Source of the DNA: Betaproteobacteria bacterium
GTDB taxonomy: Bacteria > Pseudomonadota > Gammaproteobacteria > Burkholderiales > Casimicrobiaceae
DNA: 64,000 nucleotides
Direction: 5' to 3'
Assembly (NCBI GenBank): GCA_016720425.1
Contig: JADKKQ010000005.1
Coordinates: forward strand, 62,001 to 126,000
Of the stretch, positions 8,283 through 18,123 are shown in pieces. Every line of letters begins with the position of its first letter. Position 1 is the stretch's first letter. The notes under the pieces are model-generated. The model did not search any database and had not been told where the DNA came from. It worked only from the letters and a program-made list of their open reading frames with translations. The position numbers and the translations under genes were made by a program.

Positions 8283-9330
8283 ATGAACGATCCGCAGAAC
8301 CGGGCAATCCTCACCGTGGCGCTGATGGCCGCGTTCGCCGACGGCGCCAACGCCGAATCCGAGCACGCGGCGCTGCAGCGCGCCGCCGAGGCGCTGGGCA
8401 GCAGCGACCCCGAGATCGCGGCGATCTACCAGGACGTGCTGTTCCGCAAGCCGCGGCTCGAGGACGTCGCCGCCGCGATCACGGCGCCGGAGTCGAAGCG
8501 GCAGGCCTACGAGGTCGCCGTCGCCGTCTGCGACGCCGACGGCGCGCACACGCCCGCGGAGGCGGCGTTCCTGACGGCGCTCGCCCGGGCGCTGGGGATC
8601 GACCCCGCCGTCGCGGCGCGGCAGGTGGCCGAGGCCGACGCGGTGGCCGCGGCGCCGCTGGCCGGCGGCGATCCGGTCGCGGGGGTCGTCGCGGCGGTTC
8701 CGGCCAACGCCGCCGAGATCGACGCCATGATCGTCAACTACGCGATCCTCAACGGGGCGCTGGAGCTGCTGCCGCAATCGCTGGCGTCGATGGCGATCAT
8801 TCCGCTGCAGATGAAGATGGTCTACCGGATCGGCAAGGCGCACGGCTTCGAGCTCGACCGCGGGCACGTCACCGACTTCCTCGCCACCGTGGGCGTGGGG
8901 CTCGCCTCGCAGTACGTCGAGCAGTTCGGGCGCAAGCTGATCGGCGGCCTGCTGGGCAGGGTCGGCGGCGGCATCCTGCGCGGTGCCGGCAGCCTCGGCA
9001 CCGGCGCGGCGCTGTCGTTCGCGACCACCTATGCGCTGGGGCAGGTGGCGAAGCGCTACTACGCCGGCGGACGCCGCCTCGACGCCGGCGCGCTCAAGGA
9101 AACGTTCGCGGCGATGCTGGGCGAGGCCAAGGCGCTGCAGGGCCGGTACACCGGCGCCATCGAGCAGCAGGCGAAGAGCATCGACGTCGGCAAGCTGGTG
9201 GCGATGGTGAAGGGCAGTCCTGCACCCCGGGCCGTGGCGTTGCCGAAGGGGGGGGGGGGGGCGGGGGGGGGGGGGGGGGGGGGGGGGGGCGGCGCCGGGC
9301 ACCTGGGCGCCGGCGGCCGCCGGTCAATAG
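8283..9330 (+). CDS. TerB-like/DUF697-like protein; 3' end uncertain at poly-G tract
   Basis: Residues about 1-115 are a TerB-like helical domain with acidic turns (AAFADGANAESEHAAL, VCDADGAHTPAEAAF). Residues about 140-290 resemble DUF697 with Gly/Ala membrane-associated segments (LGRVGGGILRGAGSLGTGAAL). The start at 8283 begins the TerB domain. The open frame runs into a 42-bp G tract (9248-9289) and then continues for hundreds of bases antisense to the next genes, which is implausible. In the +1 frame a TAG at 9328-9330 ends the protein with a short Ala/Pro tail. The tract length is therefore probably miscounted, and the end at 9330 is inferred. Confidence 0.6.
9248..9289 (+). repeat. Poly-G tract (G14-C-G27)
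   Basis: Fourteen G, one C and twenty-seven G lie inside the 3' end of the TerB-like gene. Such a tract is prone to slippage in cells and in sequencing, and the reading frame after it makes no sense, so its length here is unreliable. Confidence 0.9.
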
Positions 9331-9809
9331 CGGCCGTGCTGCTTGTAGATGTAGTTGGTCAGCTCGACCGACTGGATCGACAGCCGGCGCTGGATCTGGT
9401 GGACGGTGCGCAGGATCGCGCGCATCACCCGGTAGACGATCTCGGGGTGCGTCGGCAGCAGCGACTCGAGCTTCTCGCGCTCCAGGCCGAGGACCTGGGC
9501 GTCGTCGACCGCGACCAGCGAGGCGTAGCGCTCGGTGCCGTCGATGAACGACAGCTCGCCGACGAAGTCGCCGGCGTCGAGCGTGAACAGCGTCTCCGCG
9601 GCCGCCGTGCCGGCGTTCTTGATCACCGCCAGGTCGCCGTGCAGGATCACGTAGAGGTGGTTGTCGGACGGGCCCTCCTTGACCAGCACCTCGCCGGGGG
9701 CGAGCCGGCGCAGCGTGATCAGCGGGGCCAGCGTCGCGACCTGGGACTCGGTCAGTTCCTGGGCCAGCTTGGTGCTCTTCAGTGCGGCGATGCGGTCCGG
9801 GTCGGTCAT
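9324..9809 (-). CDS. Cyclic-nucleotide-binding domain protein
   Basis: The 161-residue protein is almost entirely one cNMP-binding fold: PGEVLVKEGPSDNHLYVILHGDLAVI, then FVGELSFIDGTERYASLVA in the phosphate-binding-cassette position. No helix-turn-helix follows, so it is not a CRP/FNR transcription factor by itself. The cassette has a Thr-Glu-Arg stretch where true cAMP binders have an Arg-Ser/Thr pair, so ligand binding is uncertain. The ATG at 9809 overlaps the stop of the START-domain gene (ATGA), which suggests coupled translation. Its role is unknown; a sensor or partner of the upstream START protein is a guess. Confidence 0.8.
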   Translation of the reverse strand: MTDPDRIAALKSTKLAQELTESQVATLAPLITLRRLAPGEVLVKEGPSDNHLYVILHGDLAVIKNAGTAAAETLFTLDAGDFVGELSFIDGTERYASLVAVDDAQVLGLEREKLESLLPTHPEIVYRVMRAILRTVHQIQRRLSIQSVELTNYIYKQHGRY

Positions 9810-10426
9810 GGGGTGGCACTCCGTGGGAGGTCGGGAAAGGGGGGCGGTGCGGCGGTGTCGGTGGCGGTCTCGGTCGCGGCGGCAGGGCCGGGCGGGGCGG
9901 GCGGGACGTCGTCGGGCAGGGCGGCGGGTGCGGGTGGCGCCACGACCGCGGCCGCTTCGGCCGGGGCGATGGCCGCGCCGGCCGACGCCTCCGCGGATTG
10001 CCCGCCGTACAACTCGTCGGCACGGGCCACGTAGGCGTCCACCATCGCGTTGGTGATCCGGTCGAACACCGGCCCGGCCAGCCGCGCCATGACGCTGTTG
10101 AAATCGTAGCGCATTTCGAACTCGACGCGGCAGCCTTCGCTGCCCAGCGGGAAGAGCCGCCACTCGCCCTCGAAGCGGCGGAAGGGCCCGCGCTCGAGCC
10201 GGATCGACATCGTCTGCGGCCGCCGCTTCGGGTTGCGGGTGCGGAAGTCGAAACGCACCCCCTTGTGCTGGACCACGATGTCGGCGACGACGACCTCGTC
10301 GGTGCGCAGCACGATGGTCGCGCTCGCACACCAAGGCAGGAATTCCGGATAGTGCTCGGCCGCCTCGATGAGGTCGAACATCCGCTCGGCGGAGTAGGGG
10401 ACGAAGAGGCGCTTGCTGAGGTCCAT
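9806..10426 (-). CDS. START/COQ10-like (RatA-type) protein with Ala/Pro-rich tail
   Basis: Residues 1-145 match the COQ10/RatA branch of the START/polyketide-cyclase fold (FVPYSAERMFDLIEAAEHYPEFLPWC, ending DRITNAMVDAYVARADELYG). Family members bind ubiquinone or lipids, and some act on ribosome association. This copy has an additional disordered Ala/Pro-rich tail of about 60 residues that is not usual. The start at 10426 is the family start; upstream codons only extend into low-complexity sequence. It is followed by, and coupled to, the cyclic-nucleotide-binding gene. The function in this organism is not established. Confidence 0.8.
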   Translation of the reverse strand: MDLSKRLFVPYSAERMFDLIEAAEHYPEFLPWCASATIVLRTDEVVVADIVVQHKGVRFDFRTRNPKRRPQTMSIRLERGPFRRFEGEWRLFPLGSEGCRVEFEMRYDFNSVMARLAGPVFDRITNAMVDAYVARADELYGGQSAEASAGAAIAPAEAAAVVAPPAPAALPDDVPPAPPGPAAATETATDTAAPPPFPDLPRSATP

Positions 10427-10650
10427 CGCGAGGGCGGATGCCGCCGGGGCGGCCGGCGAAAACGCGTAGCTTACACGCTGGTCGAAACCGGGCGGCCACC
10501 GGTGCGACGGCCCCCTCGCGGCAGCCGCGATGCCCGCCCGCCGCGGCCCTCTCGCGGTCACGGTCCCCGCTCGGCGTCGACCAAAAGTGTAACGGATCCC
10601 GTTACACCTCCGGTCCGGACGCGAGGCGCAACGGAGCGCCGCGGGCGCCC

Positions 10651-10692
10651 TTGATCTACGTCAACGGCAGGCCGCGCGCAAAGGTTCCTAAT
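10651..10692 (+). promoter_or_regulatory. FNR-type promoter of the hydrogenase operon
   Basis: A box TTGAT-CTAC-GTCAA (10651-10664) matches FNR/ANR/DNR sites with one change. A -10-like hexamer CCTAAT (10687-10692) sits where a start site 41.5 bases from the box centre would need it, the classic class II activation geometry. The predicted start is near 10699, 72 bases before hupS. The rest of the 10427-10770 spacer shows no gene. Confidence 0.6.
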
Positions 10693-10770
10693 GACCATCG
10701 TTGCGTCAAAACGCCGCTGCGCCGCGAAGCTCGCGCGGCGGGTCCGAGAGGTCTTCCCGGGAGGGGTGAA

Positions 10771-11871
10771 ATGATCGAAACGTATTATGACCTGATGCGT
10801 CGGCAGGGCATCTCGCGCCGCAGCTTCCTCAAGTTCTGCAGCCTGACCGCGGCCTCGCTGGGTCTGGGCGATGCCGGCGCGCAGCAGATCGCGCAGGCGA
10901 TGCAGACCAAGCCGCGCACGCCGGTGATCTGGCTGCACGGCCTCGAGTGCACCTGCTGCACCGAGTCGTTCATCCGTTCCGCGCACCCGCTCGCCAAGGA
11001 CGTCGTGCTGTCGATGATCTCGCTCGACTACGACGACACGCTGATGGCCGCCGCCGGGCACCAGGCCGAGCAGGCGCTGGAAGACACGATCAAGAAGTAC
11101 AAGGGCAACTACATCCTCGCGGTCGAGGGCAATCCGCCGCTCGCCGACGACGGCATCTACTGCATCCCGGGAGGGAAGCCCTTCGTCGACAAGCTGCGCC
11201 ACGTGGCGAAGGACGCCAAGGCCATCGTGTCGTGGGGGTCGTGCGCGTCGTGGGGCTGCGTCCAGGCGGCGAAGCCGAACCCGACCCGCGCGACGCCGGT
11301 GCACAAGGTGATCACCGACAAGCCGATCATCAAGGTGCCCGGCTGCCCGCCGATCGCCGAGGTGATGACCGGCGTGGTCACCTACATCCTCACCTTCGAC
11401 CGCCTGCCCGACCTCGATGCCCAGGGCCGGCCGAAGATGTTCTACAGCCAGCGCATCCACGACAAGTGCTATCGCCGGCCGCACTTCGACGCCGGCCAGT
11501 TCGTCGAGCACTTCGACGACGCCGGCGCGCGCCAGGGCTACTGCCTGTACAAGGTCGGCTGCAAGGGGCCGACGACCTACAACGCCTGCTCGACGGTGCG
11601 CTGGAACGAGGGCACGTCGTTCCCGATCCAGTCGGGCCACGGCTGCATCGGCTGCTCGGAAGACGACTTCTGGGACAAGGGCAGCTTCTACGACCACCTG
11701 ACGACGATCAAGGTGCCGGGGCTGGGCGGCGCCGAGGGCACCGCCGACAAGATCGGCCTGACGGCCGCGGTCGGCGTGGGTGCCGCCATCGCGGCGCACG
11801 CCGCGGTGAGCGCGATCAAGCAGGCGCGCAGCAAGACCCGCAACGACAAGGTGAGCGAGGTGGAGAAATAA
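10771..11871 (+). CDS. hupS: Uptake [NiFe] hydrogenase small subunit, oxygen-tolerant type
   Basis: The 366-residue protein carries a Tat signal (SRRSFLKFC), Fe-S ligands for the electron relay and a C-terminal hydrophobic anchor (TAAVGVGAAIAAHAAVSAI). It has CTCCTES near residue 60 and GSCASWGCVQ near residue 155. These are the two extra cysteines that give a six-cysteine [4Fe-3S] proximal cluster in oxygen-tolerant membrane-bound hydrogenases such as Hyd-1 and the Ralstonia MBH. GGGAGGGG precedes the start. It is exported folded with the large subunit and faces the periplasm, passing electrons from H2 to cytochrome b. It is the first gene of the long hup-hyp operon. Confidence 0.96.
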   Translation: MIETYYDLMRRQGISRRSFLKFCSLTAASLGLGDAGAQQIAQAMQTKPRTPVIWLHGLECTCCTESFIRSAHPLAKDVVLSMISLDYDDTLMAAAGHQAEQALEDTIKKYKGNYILAVEGNPPLADDGIYCIPGGKPFVDKLRHVAKDAKAIVSWGSCASWGCVQAAKPNPTRATPVHKVITDKPIIKVPGCPPIAEVMTGVVTYILTFDRLPDLDAQGRPKMFYSQRIHDKCYRRPHFDAGQFVEHFDDAGARQGYCLYKVGCKGPTTYNACSTVRWNEGTSFPIQSGHGCIGCSEDDFWDKGSFYDHLTTIKVPGLGGAEGTADKIGLTAAVGVGAAIAAHAAVSAIKQARSKTRNDKVSEVEK

Positions 11872-11873
11872 TC

Positions 11874-13667
<1,794 letters not shown>

Positions 13668-13683
13668 AGCCAAGGAGGCTTCC

Positions 13684-14394
13684 ATGAGAGTCGAACGTGT
13701 GACCGGACGGGTCCTGAGCGGCCCGATGGAAGACGTGTACGTCTACGAGGCGCCGGTTCGCCTGTGGCACTGGATCACCGCGTTCTGCATCTGCGCGCTG
13801 GTGCCGACGGGGTATCTGATCGGCGCGCCGCTGCCGTCGATCGGAGGGGAGGCGACCGCGAGCTTCCTGATGGGGTGGATCCGCACGGTCCACTTCGTCG
13901 CCGCGATGTTGCTGATCGTGATGTTCGTCCTCCGGCTGTACTGGGTGTTCGTGGGCAACCACCATGCGCGCGCCATCTTCATCCCGGCGGTGTGGAGCGG
14001 CGCGTGGTGGAAAGGGGTGATCGGGCAGGCCAAGTACTACCTCTTCCTGCAGGAGCACTCCGACAACTACGTCGGCCACAACCCGCTGGCGCAGATGGCG
14101 ATGTTCGCCAACTTCCTGGTCGCGCTGGTCGTCATCATCGTCACCGGGCTCGGGCTGTACGCGCAGGCCTACGGCTGGGGCAGCGGCTGGATGAACGCCT
14201 TCGGCTGGGTGACCACGCTGTTCGGCACGCCGCAGGCGGTGCGCACCGCGCACCACCTGATGATGTGGTACATGCTGCTGTTCATCATGATCCACTTCTA
14301 CATGGTGATCCGCGAGGACATCATGAGCGGTGGCACGGTGTTCGGCGTCATGGGCAGCGGCATCCGCATGTTCAAGCGCGAGCCGAAGCCCTGA
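13684..14394 (+). CDS. hupC: Hydrogenase cytochrome b subunit
   Basis: The 236-residue protein has four to five membrane helices with histidines placed as in HyaC/HupC diheme cytochrome b: RLWHW, RTVHFVAA, AHHLMMWYM and IMIHFYMVI. It anchors the HupSL dimer to the membrane and passes electrons to quinone. AAGGAGG lies directly upstream of the start. Position after hupL is standard for this operon type. Confidence 0.95.
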   Translation: MRVERVTGRVLSGPMEDVYVYEAPVRLWHWITAFCICALVPTGYLIGAPLPSIGGEATASFLMGWIRTVHFVAAMLLIVMFVLRLYWVFVGNHHARAIFIPAVWSGAWWKGVIGQAKYYLFLQEHSDNYVGHNPLAQMAMFANFLVALVVIIVTGLGLYAQAYGWGSGWMNAFGWVTTLFGTPQAVRTAHHLMMWYMLLFIMIHFYMVIREDIMSGGTVFGVMGSGIRMFKREPKP

Positions 14395-14414
14395 TCGCGG
14401 GCGATCGGCGGGCG

Positions 14415-14762
14415 ATGCTGGCCAGAACGGAGGGGGGGAAGTGGAAGGGCGCCGGCGCCAAGCCGCCGGCGCGCCTTGCACTGCCGGCGCGCAAGCCGCC
14501 GCATCCGGGTGAATTCCTCGAGTCGCGCTACCTGCGGCCGTTGGCGATCACCCAGACCGAGCTGGCGGAAGCGCTGGGCGTGTCGCGCCGGCGGGTGAAC
14601 GAACTCGTCAACGGCCGGCGGGCGATCACTCCCGACACCGCGGTCCGGCTGGGCGTGTACTTCGACAACGACGCGGCGTTCTGGATGCACCTGCAGGTCG
14701 CGTGGGACATGTACGCGGCGCAGCGTCTCGTCGTCGCTCCCAAGGCGCGCAAGCGCGCGTAG
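14415..14762 (+). CDS. HigA-family XRE antitoxin-like protein, orphan
   Basis: The 115-residue protein has an XRE helix-turn-helix in the HigA form: HPGEFLESRYLRPLAITQTELAEALGVS, then NELVNGRRAITPDTAVRLG and DAAFWMHLQ. HigA normally sits just downstream of a HigB toxin of about 90 residues. Here the upstream gene is hupC and the downstream gene is hupD, so no HigB is present. It may be a stranded antitoxin or a regulator recruited to the hydrogenase operon. The N-terminal 30 residues are basic and low-complexity, so a later start is possible. It is not a usual member of hup clusters. Confidence 0.8.
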   Translation: MLARTEGGKWKGAGAKPPARLALPARKPPHPGEFLESRYLRPLAITQTELAEALGVSRRRVNELVNGRRAITPDTAVRLGVYFDNDAAFWMHLQVAWDMYAAQRLVVAPKARKRA

Positions 14763-14862
14763 CCGTCGCCGCAAAGGCATCCGGCTGCCGCGGTCCCGGA
14801 ACCCCCGGGCGGCGCCCTTCCGCGTGCTGCTTCGCCCTCCTGGCGCGGCATTTCGTCGCCGT

Positions 14863-14876
14863 TTGATCTGGCGCAA
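14863..14876 (+). promoter_or_regulatory. Weak FNR-type site upstream of hupD
   Basis: TTGAT-CTGG-CGCAA keeps one good half-site. A -10-like TAGTCT (14898-14903) is about one base from the expected class II spacing. It could give a second, internal promoter for the maturation genes from hupD onward, but two mismatches make this tentative. Confidence 0.3.
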
Positions 14877-14937
14877 TACGCTCGGGTTCGCCCGCGGTAG
14901 TCTCTGTCGCTGTTACGACAGGGGTTACAGGGGTGGC

Positions 14938-15576
14938 ATGGAACACCGGGTCGACGCGCTGGTGCTGGGCATAGGCAACGTGCTGTGGGCGGACGAGGGG
15001 TTCGGCGTCCGCGCGGTCGAGGCGCTGCACGCCGGCTGGGAGTTCCCCGCCAACGTCCGGCTGATGGACGGCGGCACCCTGGGACTGAACCTGTTCGAGG
15101 ACATCGCGTCGGCACGCCACGTGCTGGTGTTCGACGCCATCGACTACGGGCTGCCCGGCGGGACGCTCAAGGTGCTGCGCGACGCCGAGGTGCCGGCCTG
15201 GGGCGCGCAGAAGATCTCGCCGCACCAGACGGGCTTCAACGACATCCTGGCGCTGGCGCAACTGCGCGGCACCGCGCCGGAGAGGATCACCGCCATCGGC
15301 GTCCAGCCGATCGAGCTCAACGATTTCGGTGGCAGCCTGCGGCCGCCGGTGCGTGCGCGCCTCGCCGAGGCGGCCCTGCTCGCCGTGCGCGAGCTCGCAG
15401 CCTGGGGCTATGTGGCGACGCCGCGCTCGCCTGGCAGCGTGGCCGAGCCGCTGAACGCCCGATCGCTGGCGCTCGACGTCTACGAAGCGGAGCGGCCCTC
15501 GGCCGAGGCCGCGTGCCGGATCGGCGACCCGCGCCTGCTCGAGGCGGCGACCCGTCGCCGCGACGGAGAGTCCTGA
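14938..15576 (+). CDS. hupD: Hydrogenase maturation endopeptidase
   Basis: The 212-residue protein begins VLGIGNVLWADEGFGVRAVE, with the Glu/Asp metal-sensing residues of HyaD/HybD proteases, and continues with FDAIDYG and SPHQTGFNDIL. It cuts the C-terminal tail of HupL after nickel insertion. The ATG at 14938 begins the conserved core; an upstream start at 14824 would add basic low-complexity residues. The stop overlaps the next start (TGATG). It has a longer C-terminus than E. coli HybD. Confidence 0.93.
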   Translation: MEHRVDALVLGIGNVLWADEGFGVRAVEALHAGWEFPANVRLMDGGTLGLNLFEDIASARHVLVFDAIDYGLPGGTLKVLRDAEVPAWGAQKISPHQTGFNDILALAQLRGTAPERITAIGVQPIELNDFGGSLRPPVRARLAEAALLAVRELAAWGYVATPRSPGSVAEPLNARSLALDVYEAERPSAEAACRIGDPRLLEAATRRRDGES

Positions 15577-15878
15577 TGTGCATCGGCATCCCCATGCAGA
15601 TCGTCGAAAGCGCCGACGACCTCGCCGTCTGCGAGGGCCGCGGCGCGCGCGCGCGGATCAACTGCCTGATGATCGGCGCGCAGGCGCCCGGCACCTGGGT
15701 GCTCACCTTCCAGGGCACGGCGTTGCGCGTGCTCGGCGCCGACGAGGCGGCGCAGACCAACGCGGCGCTGGACGCCCTCGCGGCGGTGCTCGCCGGCGAC
15801 ACCGAGACCGGCCGCCACTTCGCCGACCTCGCCGGGCGCGAGCCCGAGCTTCCCGCCCACCTCAGAGGACCCCGCTGA
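15576..15878 (+). CDS. hupF: Hydrogenase chaperone HupF (HypC family)
   Basis: The 100-residue protein starts MCIGIPMQIV, and the exposed Cys2 is the residue through which HypC proteins hold the Fe(CN)2CO unit and the large-subunit precursor. It is longer than typical HypC (compare the 78-residue HypC at 22999), as is HupF, which protects HupL in the presence of oxygen. It is coupled to hupD by a one-base overlap and to hupG by ATG/TGA contact. Confidence 0.92.
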   Translation: MCIGIPMQIVESADDLAVCEGRGARARINCLMIGAQAPGTWVLTFQGTALRVLGADEAAQTNAALDALAAVLAGDTETGRHFADLAGREPELPAHLRGPR

Positions 15879-16360
15879 TGGCCGCCGTACCGATGCCGAT
15901 CGCCGCCGGCGCCGACGTGCTGGCGTCGTACCCGCTGATCGCGCAGCTCTTCTCCCGGCACGGCTTCGCCGACCTGCGCGCCGGCAATTTCGCCGCTTTC
16001 GTCGCGCAGCCGGGGCACGCGCTGCTGCTGTTCACCGAGGATCCGGTCCGCTACAAGGAAACGCTGGACCTCGCCGTCGTCGTGCCCGAGCTCGTCCGCG
16101 CGTTTCCCGGCCGCTTCGCGGTCGGCGTGCTGCTGCCCGAGGCGGCGCGCGAGTTCCACGTCCGCTACGGCTTCCGCCGCTGGCCTGCCGTGGTGCTGCT
16201 GAAGGACGGTGCCTACGTCGGTGCGATCGACGGCCTGCGCAACTGGGACGAGTACGTCGACGCCGTCGGTCGCCTGCTGGCGGCCGAGCCGACGCGCCCG
16301 CCCAGCGTCGGCATCGCCGTCAAGGGCCCGGCGCCGGCCACCGGCAGCTGCGGTGCCTGA
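15878..16360 (+). CDS. hupG: Hydrogenase accessory protein, HyaE/HupG type
   Basis: The 160-residue thioredoxin-fold protein (FHVRYGFRRWPAVVLLKDGAYVGAIDG) lacks a CxxC active site, as do HyaE/HupG proteins. These proteins act as chaperones that check or hold the Tat-bearing small subunit before export. The ATG overlaps the hupF stop by one base. Operon position between hupF and hupH is the standard order. Confidence 0.88.
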   Translation: MAAVPMPIAAGADVLASYPLIAQLFSRHGFADLRAGNFAAFVAQPGHALLLFTEDPVRYKETLDLAVVVPELVRAFPGRFAVGVLLPEAAREFHVRYGFRRWPAVVLLKDGAYVGAIDGLRNWDEYVDAVGRLLAAEPTRPPSVGIAVKGPAPATGSCGA

Positions 16361-16385
16361 CGCCAATTCACCCGAGGAACCCCCG

Positions 16386-17276
16386 ATGAAGGACTTCCCG
16401 ATTCCCGTGCGCATGGTCGGTCCGGGCTCGCAGGCGGAGGACGAGGACGCGGAACTCCAGTACCTGGCGATGCCCAAGGGCATGAACACCTTCCGGATGC
16501 CGGTGGTGCCCGAGCACGCCGAAGTCACGGCGCTCGCGGCGGCGCGCGACGTGCTGGCGGACTTCCTCGCGTGGCTGGAGCGGTGGGATCCCGCCGGCGA
16601 GGGCGAGGGCCCGCGCAGCGACATGACCGGGCTCGCGCCCGAGGCGCGGATCGTCGCCAACGAGGTGCTGGGCGAGGGCGAGGTGTCGATCCAGGTCGCC
16701 GGCGTGCCTTCGCTGCGCATCCAGGAGAGCGTGTTCACCGGACTGTGGCGCTGCTGCGAATTCGACGCCGGTGGGGCGCTGCGCCGCGACTGGCTGGAGG
16801 CGGCCCCGGTGCCGCGGGTGGCGCTCGAGCGCGCGCGCGCCGCGGCAAGTGCGGCGCTGGCACCGGTCGAGATGCCGCCGGGGGCGATGAACTCGCCGGC
16901 GCTGATCAGCGAGATCGCGAGCCAGCTCGACGGCCGCACGCCGGGGCAGCGCGCCCACGTCGTCAACCTGACGCTGTTCCCGATGACGCCGGACGACCAC
17001 GCGGTGCTGGAGCGGGCGCTGCCGGTCGGGCCGGTGGCGATGATCTCGCGCGGCTTCGGCAACTGCCGGATCACCTCGACCACCGCGCGCGACGTCTGGC
17101 GCGTCCAGTACTTCAACAACATGAACACGCTGATCCTCAACACCATCGAGGTGGTCGGCGTCCCCGAGGTGGCGCTGGCCTCCGCCGAGGACCTCGCCGA
17201 CAGCCGGACGCGCCTCGCCGAGCTCGTCGCCTGGATGGACGAGTCGGTCGCCGAGCAGGCCGCGGACCGAAAGTGA
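16386..17276 (+). CDS. hupH: Hydrogenase expression protein, HyaF/HupH type
   Basis: The 296-residue protein has the HupH features EVSIQVAGVPSLRIQESVFTGLWR and, later, FGNCRITSTTARDVWRVQYFNN. HyaF/HupH proteins assist maturation of the small-subunit Fe-S clusters. GAGGAAC lies near the start. No membrane or signal segments are seen, so it is cytoplasmic. Confidence 0.9.
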   Translation: MKDFPIPVRMVGPGSQAEDEDAELQYLAMPKGMNTFRMPVVPEHAEVTALAAARDVLADFLAWLERWDPAGEGEGPRSDMTGLAPEARIVANEVLGEGEVSIQVAGVPSLRIQESVFTGLWRCCEFDAGGALRRDWLEAAPVPRVALERARAAASAALAPVEMPPGAMNSPALISEIASQLDGRTPGQRAHVVNLTLFPMTPDDHAVLERALPVGPVAMISRGFGNCRITSTTARDVWRVQYFNNMNTLILNTIEVVGVPEVALASAEDLADSRTRLAELVAWMDESVAEQAADRK

Positions 17277-17282
17277 AACGTC

Positions 17283-17318
17283 CCCCCGCTCACTCCGTTC
17301 GCTGCCCTCCGGCGGGGG
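17283..17318. repeat. REP-like hairpin between hupH and hupI
   Basis: A 7-bp perfect stem (CCCCCGC/GCGGGGG) encloses a 22-base segment containing GCTCACTCCGTTCGCTGCC. It resembles GC-rich extragenic palindromes that recur in betaproteobacterial genomes. It lies inside the operon and could stabilise or partly attenuate the transcript. Confidence 0.5.
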
Positions 17319-17348
17319 CGGGTCGGCATCTTTCGGGCGGTGACCGAC

Positions 17349-17561
17349 ATGACCGGTTTCCACGGCTTCGGCGCCACCGCGGACAGCGATCCGCGGACGC
17401 GCTTCGAGTGCAGGATCTGCTGGTACGTCTACGACCCGGCGGAGGGCGACACCGTATGGCAGATCGCGCCGGGAACGCCGTTCTCGCAGTTGCCGCCGCA
17501 CTGGACCTGCCCCAACTGCTCGGCGACGCAGGACCAGTTCATCGTGGTCCCCGATGAGTGA
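17349..17561 (+). CDS. hupI: Hydrogenase-associated rubredoxin
   Basis: The 70-residue protein has two rubredoxin knuckles, ECRICWYVYDPAEGD and WTCPNCSATQDQF, which bind one Fe(Cys)4 centre. HupI-type rubredoxins in hup operons help maturation or electron transfer under oxygen. The ATG at 17349 is taken; a GTG at 17340 in the same frame would add three residues. The end overlaps hupJ by 8 bases. Confidence 0.9.
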   Translation: MTGFHGFGATADSDPRTRFECRICWYVYDPAEGDTVWQIAPGTPFSQLPPHWTCPNCSATQDQFIVVPDE

Positions 17562-18123
17562 CGCCGTCGCCCTGCGCGACGACCCCTCGTCCCGGCTGAC
17601 CGAGGCGTTCCGGGCCGTCGCCGCGCGCATGCGCGGCCTCGGCTTCGTCAACCCGGCGCTGGAGGTCGAGGCGGTCGGCTTCGCTCCGTGGGAAGACTGC
17701 TGGCTGGGCGTGATGCTGACGCCGTGGTTCATGAACCTGGCGCTGCTGCCGCGCGACCCGGCCCGCTGGCAGCCGTTGGCGGTCGGGGAGAAGCGCAGCT
17801 ACTGCTTTCCCGCCGGGGTCTACGAATTCATCGGCGCGGTGGATGCGATCGTCGGCGATTACCAGATGTGCTCGCTGTTCTCGCCGGTGCTGGAGTTCGA
17901 CGACCAGGCCACCGCGCGGCGGGTGGCCGAGCTCGCGCGCGAGGCGCTGCTCGACGCGCAGAACGCCGAGCCGCACGATTACCCCGAGGCCAACCTCGCG
18001 CCGGCCGCACCTGCCGCGCCGGGTCCGCTGGCGGGGATGCAGGCGCGCGTCGAGGCGCCGATGTCCAAGCGCGATTTCCTGCGCGGACGGGTGCTCGGGC
18101 CGGGTCGTGAGTCTCCCGGGTGA
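17554..18123 (+). CDS. hupJ: [NiFe] hydrogenase assembly chaperone, HybE/HupJ type
   Basis: The 189-residue protein matches HupJ/HybE proteins: NPALEVEAVGFAPWEDCWLG, MLTPWFMNLALLP, then FPAGVYEFIGAVDAIVGDYQMCSLFSPV. These chaperones bind Tat hydrogenase precursors and keep unfinished enzyme from export. The C-terminal 40 residues are Ala/Pro-rich and end with a short basic KRDFLRGR segment. It overlaps both neighbours, indicating tight coupling. Confidence 0.9.
   Translation: MSDAVALRDDPSSRLTEAFRAVAARMRGLGFVNPALEVEAVGFAPWEDCWLGVMLTPWFMNLALLPRDPARWQPLAVGEKRSYCFPAGVYEFIGAVDAIVGDYQMCSLFSPVLEFDDQATARRVAELAREALLDAQNAEPHDYPEANLAPAAPAAPGPLAGMQARVEAPMSKRDFLRGRVLGPGRESPG

Noticed and set aside
9324..9809. 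The cyclic-nucleotide-binding protein as the FNR/DNR-type regulator of the TTGAY-N4-RTCAA boxes
   Set aside because: It has no helix-turn-helix and no N-terminal Fe-S cysteines.
9331..10034. Continuation of the TerB-like frame past the poly-G tract
   Set aside because: It runs antisense to two real genes and has no domain; the tract probably shifts the frame.
14415..14762. A complete HigBA toxin-antitoxin module
   Set aside because: No HigB-like frame is found upstream or downstream on either strand.
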